A stretch of 6,389 bases of DNA from an uncultured bacterium (GTDB lineage: Bacteria; Cyanobacteriota; Vampirovibrionia; Gastranaerophilales; Gastranaerophilaceae): NCBI GenBank assembly GCA_937894665.1, contig CALAWF010000107.1:1-6389 (forward strand), given 5' to 3'. The notes beneath the pieces are model-generated. The model was not told the DNA's origin. It did not search any database and worked only from the letters and a program-made list of their open reading frames with translations. Both the position numbers and the translations under genes were made by a program. This document shows, piece after piece, positions 1-4,999 of the stretch; position 1 is the first letter of the stretch, and each line of letters begins with the position of its first letter.

Positions 1-69
1 AGATTTATCAGCGGGGATTGTTATTTCTCCATTTAGGGAGTTGAAATCTTTTTTTATTGTAATATTCAT
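1..69 (-). CDS. aroA: 3-phosphoshikimate 1-carboxyvinyltransferase (EPSP synthase), N-terminal 23 codons, cut by the window edge
   Basis: Reading leftward from an ATG at 69 gives 23 codons that run off the window. They end in GEITIPADKS, which fits the N-terminal EPSP synthase signature (G-x-[VI]-x-[VI]-P-[GA]-D-K-S, normally followed by ISHR). The lysine of this motif binds substrate in the family. The enzyme joins phosphoenolpyruvate to shikimate-3-phosphate in the cytoplasmic chorismate pathway. The signature falls about 15-20 residues from the start, as is usual, which supports ATG 69. Only a weak ribosome site (AAAAG) precedes that ATG. The gene is divergent from the operon at 142. The call rests on one short motif, so UDP-GlcNAc enolpyruvyl transferase (murA) cannot be formally excluded, but the PADKS form favours aroA. 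Confidence 0.75.
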   Translation of the reverse strand, partial: MNITIKKDFNSLNGEITIPADKS

Positions 70-141
70 AACTTTTATATTATCATAAAATCCTCTGTTT
101 ATATCATTATTCCTTTAAGATATTTGTGCTATCTTTATGTT
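70..141. other. Divergent intergenic region between aroA and the five-gene operon
   Basis: This very AT-rich gap of about 70 bases must hold or border the start signals for both directions. On the plus strand TATCAT (81-86) resembles a -10 box. It has a poor -35 candidate, TTGTAA (57-62), 18 bases upstream and inside the aroA start. The match is too weak to call a promoter firmly. No hairpin or known riboswitch was seen. Confidence 0.35.
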
Positions 142-1086
142 ATGTACTATAGAGGAAGATACAGTTTTACATCAATTTTAATTATGAGTGTATTGGCATT
201 TTGTTATTATCATCCAAAAATGATTGTACCAATACTAATCACTGTGGCACTGCTTGCTCTTCCTGCTTATATTATCTATACAATTATTATGGATAATACT
301 TATAAAAACAGCTATAAATATGTTCCTAAAATGTATGTGTTTAACAAGTACACTATTACAAATGACCACTGTACTATAAAATATACTCCGGATGAACAAA
401 TTGTAGTAACTGATAATATAAATAAAAATACAAGACGAGATATTAGAACTTTTAAAATTACAAAATCGCAAAATGTGAATGTAAATAAGTTGTGGAATAG
501 TGTTTGTAAAGTTTTTGACGGATTTGTATCTTTGGATTCGTTAGTGTGTTTCTTTAATTATGATACCACTGTAGATGTTAAAACTATCAAATTAAAAGAA
601 AGTCCTAAAACCCCAAGGCAAGAAAATATTACAATTGATACCTCTAAAAATGGTCCTAAATTTGTTGATATGAATAATGTCCAACCGGATTCTTTTGGAG
701 AAGGAGCAGCTCTTGCTCAAAAAGGTAATGAACATTTTATAAATATGGATAACATTCAAGAAGCAAAAAAAGTTGAAGAACGGAAAATTGATGCCCCGGA
801 ATTTGTAGAAATGGGTGATGTTCTTTCTGCTGAATCTAAAAAAATAGATGTAAATAATGCAACTGCAAGTGAAATTGCAATTCTTCCTGGTATAAATATT
901 GTAATGGCAAAAAAAATTGTTGAATATCGAGATGCAAATGGTCTTTTCAAAAATGATGAAGAATTTTTGAAGGTTGCAAATGTGAAAGAACATTTTGTTT
1001 CAAAAATTAAAACAATGATAAAATTTGGTTCTAAACCATCACCAAAAGATGATGATAATGACGAAGGTAGAATTGTAGATTTTTAA
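142..1086 (+). CDS. Membrane-anchored helix-hairpin-helix (ComEA-type) domain protein
   Basis: 314 residues from ATG 142. Two hydrophobic segments lie at about residues 8-24 and 27-50. Basic residues precede the first (R4, R6) and follow the second (K54, K58 region), suggesting both ends are cytoplasmic. Residues 60-165 match no family I know. Three copies of an FVDMxN-like motif follow, at residues 172-228. Residues 235-295 form a ComEA-like HhH domain: IDVNNA, then ILPGI (247-251), then a helix with IVEYR and GLF. HhH domains usually bind DNA without sequence specificity, but some mediate protein contacts. The tail is acidic and ends GRIVDF. First gene of the operon, overlapping the next gene by one base (TAATG). 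The start is uncertain: TTG 124 would add six residues and ATG 184 would remove fourteen, cutting into the first helix; none has a convincing ribosome site. It lacks the pilin-like or binding features of a complete ComEA, so natural competence is not implied. Precise role unknown. Confidence 0.85.
   Translation: MYYRGRYSFTSILIMSVLAFCYYHPKMIVPILITVALLALPAYIIYTIIMDNTYKNSYKYVPKMYVFNKYTITNDHCTIKYTPDEQIVVTDNINKNTRRDIRTFKITKSQNVNVNKLWNSVCKVFDGFVSLDSLVCFFNYDTTVDVKTIKLKESPKTPRQENITIDTSKNGPKFVDMNNVQPDSFGEGAALAQKGNEHFINMDNIQEAKKVEERKIDAPEFVEMGDVLSAESKKIDVNNATASEIAILPGINIVMAKKIVEYRDANGLFKNDEEFLKVANVKEHFVSKIKTMIKFGSKPSPKDDDNDEGRIVDF
655..825 (+). repeat. Three copies of a short FVDMxN-like peptide motif in the HhH protein
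   Basis: The translation has PKFVDMNNVQ (residues 172-181), EHFINMDNIQ (197-206) and PEFVEMGDVL (219-228). The pattern is x-x-F-[VI]-[DNE]-M-x-[ND]-[VI], with phenylalanines 25 and then 22 residues apart, in an otherwise polar linker. Repeats of this sort often act as short docking motifs, which is inference here. Confidence 0.6.
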
Positions 1087-1688
1087 TGGTTAATGTATAT
1101 AAGATTTTAAAAAATACAACTGTTGAGGGTCCTGGGAATAGATTTTGTTTATGGGTACAAGGGTGTAAGAAACATTGTCCGGAATGTTGGGCGAAAGATA
1201 CTTGGGCTTTTGATATAGGAAAAGAATATTCAATTGATAAAATATTTAATATGATTGATAAATCTATTGTTGAAGGAATAACCTTTCTTGGGGGGGAACC
1301 ATTTGAACAAGCAAAAGATTTAGCAATTCTTTCTAAAAAAATCAAAGATGCTGAATTGTCGGTAGTTTGTTTTACCGGTTATACTATTGAAGAGTTAAGA
1401 TTAAAAAATAATCCGGACGTAAATTTGTTCTTAGAAAATATTGATTTACTTATAGATGGCGGTTTCGAGGTCGAAAATTATGACCTTTCCAGACCTTGGG
1501 TTGGTTCATCCAATCAACGATATTTATTTTTAACAAATAGATATACACTAGAAGATATTTCAAAATACAAAAACAAAATTGAAGTTAGAATTTCTCAAGA
1601 TGGTAAAACAGAAATCAATGGGATGGGGGATTTTCGTCGTATAAATAAAAATTTCTGTTTACAACTTGGAAAAGATAATGTAAAATAA
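1086..1688 (+). CDS. Radical SAM / 4Fe-4S single-cluster protein, NrdG-like
   Basis: 200 residues. The cluster motif CX3CX2C is C27-KKH-C31-PE-C34, within WVQGCKKHCPEC, which is close to NrdG-type activases. Other family landmarks are GGEP (69-72, SAM binding), FTGYTIEEL (96-104), DLLIDGGF (120-127) and GSSNQR (140-145). These enzymes reductively cleave S-adenosylmethionine at the 4Fe-4S cluster to make a 5'-deoxyadenosyl radical. NrdG uses it to form a glycyl radical on class III ribonucleotide reductase. No NrdD or other glycyl-radical enzyme is in the window, so the natural target is unknown; a partner encoded in this operon is my inference. It is somewhat longer than typical NrdG (about 155-175 residues), with a C-terminal strand-turn-strand (165-179, VRISQDG core). 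The start overlaps the preceding stop as TAATG, implying translational coupling; no strong ribosome site is visible. Confidence 0.93.
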   Translation: MVNVYKILKNTTVEGPGNRFCLWVQGCKKHCPECWAKDTWAFDIGKEYSIDKIFNMIDKSIVEGITFLGGEPFEQAKDLAILSKKIKDAELSVVCFTGYTIEELRLKNNPDVNLFLENIDLLIDGGFEVENYDLSRPWVGSSNQRYLFLTNRYTLEDISKYKNKIEVRISQDGKTEINGMGDFRRINKNFCLQLGKDNVK

Positions 1689-1695
1689 GTATCAA

Positions 1696-1702
1696 AAGAG
1701 GG
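1696..1702 (+). promoter_or_regulatory. Ribosome binding site of the AAA+ ATPase gene
   Basis: AAGAGGG lies seven bases before ATG 1710. It is the clearest Shine-Dalgarno site in the operon and fixes the start. The ATPase may therefore be translated more strongly than the coupled radical SAM gene before it. Confidence 0.8.
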
Positions 1703-1709
1703 CTTTTCA

Positions 1710-3332
1710 ATGGATACAAAAACAATTACTCAACTATCAAGACTATTTAGAGCTAGATTCCCATATATCTATATAACAACTTGGGAAGAAGATAGGGCTA
1801 TTTCTTTGATAAAGAAAATGGCAAAATCTGAAAAGTTGATAAGAATTCCGAGAGAAGTTTATATTTGGACTCAAACAAACGGTTTTGTTCTTGATGGTCA
1901 AAAAATTGAAGGCACTCAAAGCCCTGATAAAGCAATTGATTTTATTAGTGAATGTAATAAAAATGCAATTTTTGTTATGTGCGATTTTCACATTTATTTT
2001 GGAGTGAAAGGTCGTCAAGTTGATTATAATGTCGTAAGACGTTTGAGAGATAATATTTCAGATTTAAAAACAAGCAAATTTAGAAAGAATGTAATTTTTA
2101 TTGCGTCTGAATTATTGATTCCTGAAACAATGCAAAAAGAAATTACAATTCTTGATATGCCACTTCCAACTTTGGAGGATATTAAAACAAAATTAGATAG
2201 AATGGTTTCTCAAAATAAACAAATTGATACCTCTGAACTTACTCCGGAGGGAAAAGAGAAACTTTGCAAGGCTGCTCTTGGTTTAACTTTGCAAGAAGCA
2301 GAAAATGCTTTTGCTCTTGCAATGGTTAATGATGGCAAAATTGATGGTAAAGATTTGAACGTAATTTTGTCAGAAAAAATGCAGGTTATTAAAAAGACCG
2401 GAATTTTAGAGTTTATCAATACAGATATAAAAATCTCAGATATAGGCGGTTTGGAAAATCTTAAAAGTTGGTTAAATAAGAGAAATAATTCTTGGTCAGA
2501 ATCTGCTAAAAAGTATTGCCTGCCGGCTCCAAAGGGTGTATTGATTACAGGGGTTCCCGGTTGTGGTAAAAGTTTGACCGCAAAAGCTATGAGTGCCGCT
2601 TGGCAATTGCCATTGCTGAAACTGGATTTTGGTAAAATTTTCTCAGGGATTGTTGGTAGTTCTGAAGAAAATATGCGAAGAGCTATTAAAACTGCGGAAG
2701 CTGTAGCTCCATCTATTCTTTGGGTTGATGAAATCGAAAAGAGTTTGAGTGGAATGAACTCAAATGGTGATAGCGGAACATCTTCAAGAATTTTCGGAAC
2801 ATTCTTAACTTGGATGCAAGAAAAAACCGCTCCGGTATTTGTTATTGCTACAGCTAACAATATCAGCAGTCTTCCGGCAGAGTTATTAAGAAAAGGTCGT
2901 TTCGATGAAATATTTTTTGTAGATTTGCCAACAGAAAAAGAAAGAGAAGAAATATTTAAACTTCATTTGACCAAAAGATTGAAAAATGCAGAGGTTGCAA
3001 GCAAAATTGATTTAAATGAAGATTTATACAAACAACTAGCTTCTCAAACAGAAGGCTTTGTCGGTGCAGAAATTGAACAGGTTGTAATTTCTGCTTTGTA
3101 TGAAGCATTTTTCAATAATAGACCTTTAGAGGTTCAAGATTTGATGAACACGATTAAGAACGTTGTTCCTCTTTCTGTAACTCAAAAGGAACAGATTTTA
3201 TCTCTTCGTCAATGGGCAAATATTAGGGCTGTTGCCGCAACAAGAAAAGATGATATGGCTCAATACGGTTCAAAAAATGATAGTGAAGAAGATGTAAATA
3301 CATCCCGTGGCGGAAGAGCGTTAGATGTATAA
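1710..3332 (+). CDS. Ycf46-like AAA+ ATPase
   Basis: 540 residues, slightly longer than typical Ycf46 (about 490-500). The N-terminal region, about 1-225, opens with YIYITTWEEDRAI (19-31) and VYIWTQTNG (50-58), which is characteristic of the Ycf46 family and resembles a degenerate NTPase fold. The AAA+ module follows: Walker A GVPGCGKS (281-288, K287); Walker B ILWVDE (336-341, D340/E341); sensor 1 ATANN (380-384); arginine-finger region LLRKGRFDE (392-400, R394 and R397); and GFVGAEIE (449-456) in the helical lid. All catalytic landmarks are present, so an active hexameric ATPase is expected. Cyanobacterial and red-algal plastid homologues are linked to photosynthesis or stress, with unclear mechanism. 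The substrate here is unknown. No membrane segment is seen. The C-terminus is acidic and ends GGRALDV, similar to the end of the HhH protein. Third in the operon, 21 bases after the radical SAM gene. Confidence 0.94.
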   Translation: MDTKTITQLSRLFRARFPYIYITTWEEDRAISLIKKMAKSEKLIRIPREVYIWTQTNGFVLDGQKIEGTQSPDKAIDFISECNKNAIFVMCDFHIYFGVKGRQVDYNVVRRLRDNISDLKTSKFRKNVIFIASELLIPETMQKEITILDMPLPTLEDIKTKLDRMVSQNKQIDTSELTPEGKEKLCKAALGLTLQEAENAFALAMVNDGKIDGKDLNVILSEKMQVIKKTGILEFINTDIKISDIGGLENLKSWLNKRNNSWSESAKKYCLPAPKGVLITGVPGCGKSLTAKAMSAAWQLPLLKLDFGKIFSGIVGSSEENMRRAIKTAEAVAPSILWVDEIEKSLSGMNSNGDSGTSSRIFGTFLTWMQEKTAPVFVIATANNISSLPAELLRKGRFDEIFFVDLPTEKEREEIFKLHLTKRLKNAEVASKIDLNEDLYKQLASQTEGFVGAEIEQVVISALYEAFFNNRPLEVQDLMNTIKNVVPLSVTQKEQILSLRQWANIRAVAATRKDDMAQYGSKNDSEEDVNTSRGGRALDV

Positions 3333-3352
3333 AGAAAGGATTTTCTAAACCA

Positions 3353-4618
3353 ATGTCAATTACTCTTATGGCTTACCCGATGGCATTTTTAATAAATCCT
3401 GAAGAAGCTAAAAATGAAAAATTGAAAAGAGCATCAGATGATAAAGCCGTTAATGAAGATGTTGCGAAGGAAAATCTTCGTGCAATTCGAGTTCTAACAA
3501 ATATCAAGTTGGAAGAATTAAATGGCTTAATGTCAATGATAGATAGTAATAAACTTGATTCTTATACTTATGTTCTTCCTAACGATTTGAAAGTTCATTG
3601 GGTTGCGAACGGTAAATATTGTTCCGCAGTTCTATCTGGTTCGCATGGGTCTTTGTCTTTGCAACAAGATGGAGAAGAGTTTTTCAAACAACTTGATGAG
3701 TTTGCTATGCGTAATGTTCGATTGGTCGAATCTAATGAGTATTTTTATTATATGTATGATACCGGATATAGTAATATGCGGGAAATTTATTCAAAATTAA
3801 AAGAACAAGGTGCAAAGCATATTTATTCAACCGAAAAAGAAGAAGTTGTTGCAGAAGTAGAAAATCAAAATGTAAGATATTTTAAATTTCAAAATGAACC
3901 AAATTATGTGTTGGAAGTAGAACAAAAAGTAACCATTATGAATATAGGTATGTCCGGAGATTATGAAGGTACAAATGTTCGCTACGGTTATTTATCTAAT
4001 TTAAAGATTCAAACAAATATCAAGCAAGAAGAATTAAAAACCCTTTTAAAAAAGGCAAATTATTTATATTATGCCGGAAATTCTTCAACTCCATTAAAAA
4101 ATAGTAATGCAACTTTGAATTGGGTTTATAAAAATGGTTTTTATGTTGCCGAATTTGCAGGAACTAATAATGCTGCAATAAATAAAGAGGCAGAAATAAT
4201 TTTTAGAAAATTAAATATTGCTGCCGGTCGAGATTTAAGACTTATCAATGACCAATCAACAATAGTTTATACTTATAATACAAATTATACTGATAAAGGT
4301 ATATTGCTTAATACTTTGACTGAACATGGAGCAACAGAACTTGTGGAAAATGGGGATGAAATTTCTTGCAAGTTATTTGGAATGGAAATGGTTTATTACA
4401 AAAAAGACTCAAGTGGCGGTTATGTTCTAGATATTACTCAAGTTTCGGATAAGAGTGAATGCGAAGATGTAATTAATGACTTGAATGACGAGTATGGATT
4501 AAATATTCAAGAAATGACATATAACAAGATTAAAGAACGCTTGGAACAAGAAAATATGCGACTTGAGAGTGAATCTGTAATGGATGATAATTCAATTGTA
4601 TTAACAATAGATATATAG
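3353..4618 (+). CDS. Tandemly duplicated DUF1257/Ycf35-like protein
   Basis: 421 residues from ATG 3353; a ribosome site GAAAGGA (3334-3340) lies 12 bases upstream. ATG 3368 is a possible later start. Residues 47-191 and 219-363 are two related units of 145 residues. Matching landmarks are TNIKLEEL/TNIKQEEL, HWVANGKY (82-89)/NWVYKNGFY (256-264), VRLV/LRLI, KLKEQGA/TLTEHGA, and YVLEVEQ/YVLDITQ. From memory, single-copy Ycf35/DUF1257 proteins (about 120-130 residues) follow the same order: an IK-containing start, a hydrophobic-N-G-Y strand pair, an EFL helix, and a final QGF-[LV]-VEEEV-DGSI-LV segment. The C-terminus here (about 346-421: GGYVLDI, then LEQENMRLESES, then DDNSIVLTI) fits that last part best. 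The family assignment is therefore good but remote, and the roughly threefold size is unusual. DUF1257 function is unknown; it recurs with Ycf46, which is encoded just upstream. No signal peptide, membrane helix or catalytic motif is seen. Confidence 0.87.
   Translation: MSITLMAYPMAFLINPEEAKNEKLKRASDDKAVNEDVAKENLRAIRVLTNIKLEELNGLMSMIDSNKLDSYTYVLPNDLKVHWVANGKYCSAVLSGSHGSLSLQQDGEEFFKQLDEFAMRNVRLVESNEYFYYMYDTGYSNMREIYSKLKEQGAKHIYSTEKEEVVAEVENQNVRYFKFQNEPNYVLEVEQKVTIMNIGMSGDYEGTNVRYGYLSNLKIQTNIKQEELKTLLKKANYLYYAGNSSTPLKNSNATLNWVYKNGFYVAEFAGTNNAAINKEAEIIFRKLNIAAGRDLRLINDQSTIVYTYNTNYTDKGILLNTLTEHGATELVENGDEISCKLFGMEMVYYKKDSSGGYVLDITQVSDKSECEDVINDLNDEYGLNIQEMTYNKIKERLEQENMRLESESVMDDNSIVLTIDI
3491..3925 (+). 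repeat. Unit 1 of the internal duplication in the DUF1257-like gene
   Basis: This encodes residues 47-191 and pairs with 4007-4441 at an offset of 516 bases (172 codons). At the DNA level 3496-3520 and 4012-4036 match at 22 of 25 bases; the only differences are one whole codon (ttg versus caa). The remainder has diverged and is recognisable mainly in protein, with one or two small indels around residue 83. Confidence 0.75.
4007..4441 (+). repeat. Unit 2 of the internal duplication in the DUF1257-like gene
   Basis: This encodes residues 219-363, the same length (145) as unit 1. It is followed directly by the 58-residue C-terminal tail that looks most like the end of ordinary DUF1257 proteins. 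A 27-residue spacer (192-218) joins the units. Confidence 0.75.
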
Positions 4619-4628
4619 AAAGAAATTT

Positions 4629-4832
4629 ATGGGTAAAATGAAAATCAGATTGTTTCCGGATGGTACAATTCAAATGGAAACAGAGGGAATAAAAGGTAAA
4701 AGATGTATGGATTATGCCAAAGTTTTGGCAAAACTTGCAGATGCAAAGATTTTCAATATCGAAAAAACGGATGAGTATTATCAACAAGAAATTTTGAGGC
4801 TTGACGAAACTCAGCATTTAAAGGATAATTAA
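4629..4832 (+). CDS. DUF2997 family small protein
   Basis: 67 residues, starting ten bases after the preceding stop, with only a purine-rich AAAGAAA as ribosome site; ATG 4638 is an alternative start. It matches my knowledge of DUF2997: a strand-turn-strand IRLFPDGTIQME (6-17), then the G-x-x-G-x-x-C motif at G20-I-K-G23-K-R-C26, a helix (about 28-40), and a TDEYYQQE segment (47-54) like the family's C-terminal [TP]-E-Y-Y. C26 is the only cysteine. No enzymatic function is known for the family; it is usually encoded beside Ycf46 and DUF1257, as here. Its small size and conserved cysteine would suit a regulatory subunit, an adaptor, or a target of modification by the radical SAM enzyme of the operon, which is inference. 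Its 3' end also carries the likely promoter of the tRNA gene. Confidence 0.88.
   Translation: MGKMKIRLFPDGTIQMETEGIKGKRCMDYAKVLAKLADAKIFNIEKTDEYYQQEILRLDETQHLKDN
4801..4829 (+). promoter_or_regulatory. Sigma-70-type promoter for tRNA-Ser, inside the end of the DUF2997 gene
   Basis: TTGACG (4801-4806, 5 of 6 consensus) and GATAAT (4824-4829, 5 of 6) are separated by exactly 17 bases. Transcription would begin near 4836, about 14 bases before the mature tRNA. The position overlaps the last ten codons of the upstream gene, so the tRNA need not depend on operon read-through. Confidence 0.7.
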
Positions 4833-4849
4833 TTAAAAAACTATATTAA

Positions 4850-4938
4850 AGAGAGGTGTCCGAGAGGTTTAAGGTGCAATCTTGGAAAGGTTGTGTGGGG
4901 GTAACACTCCACCGTGGGTTCGAATCCCATCCTCTCTG
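4850..4938 (+). tRNA. tRNA-Ser (anticodon GGA)
   Basis: This 89-base class II tRNA reads serine codons UCC and UCU. The acceptor stem is AGAGAGG (4850-4856) with CCTCTCT (4931-4937), seven perfect pairs, and the discriminator is G4938, as usual for serine. The anticodon stem CAATC/GGTTG (with one T-G pair) encloses the loop with anticodon GGA at 4884-4886. The long variable arm pairs GTGGG (4895-4899) with TCCAC (4908-4912). The T arm is GTGGG-TTCGAAT-CCCAT. The D stem has a T-T mismatch at its first pair (4859/4875), which is common enough in serine tRNAs not to suggest a pseudogene. The 3' CCA is not encoded and must be added after transcription. Confidence 0.97.
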
Positions 4939-4939
4939 T

Positions 4940-4977
4940 ATAAAAAAGAACATAACATTTGTTATGTTCTTTTTTAT
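4940..4977. terminator. Bidirectional intrinsic terminator between tRNA-Ser and the convergent gene
   Basis: This is a perfect hairpin of 15 pairs (4942-4956 with 4961-4975, extendable to 17), with the four-base loop ATTT. The stem begins with six A and ends with six T, so each strand reads as a hairpin with a U tract. It can stop the tRNA/operon transcript rightward and the zincin-gene transcript leftward. Confidence 0.9.
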
Positions 4978-4999
4978 TTGTCAAATTGTTTTGCGAATT

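Noticed and set aside
592..993. 133-codon minus-strand open frame within the HhH gene
   Set aside because: It is antisense to an AT-rich coding region; the Phe/Ile/Asn-rich translation is typical of a shadow frame, and the HhH motif supports the plus strand.
142..1086. HhH protein as a competence ComEA DNA receptor
   Set aside because: The HhH domain is ComEA-like, but there is a two-helix N-terminus, a large unfamiliar middle region and no competence or pilus genes nearby, so a competence role is not supported.
1086..1688. Naming the radical SAM gene nrdG
   Set aside because: The motifs are NrdG-like, but there is no nrdD partner, the length is greater, and the operon context is Ycf46/DUF1257/DUF2997; a specific gene name would overstate the evidence.
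2210..2860. 216-codon open frame on the minus strand inside the AAA+ gene
   Set aside because: It lies wholly antisense to the conserved ATPase core (Walker A to sensor 1), whose motifs fix the true frame. The translation resembles no protein family and has no ribosome site.
4530..4817. 95-codon minus-strand open frame opposite the DUF2997 gene
   Set aside because: The plus strand holds a recognisable DUF2997 protein with good spacing in the operon; the antisense product is compositionally odd.
4914..4938. tRNA 3' end as an integration (att) site for a mobile element
   Set aside because: I saw no second copy of the tRNA 3' end in the window, and no integrase, transposase or phage gene.
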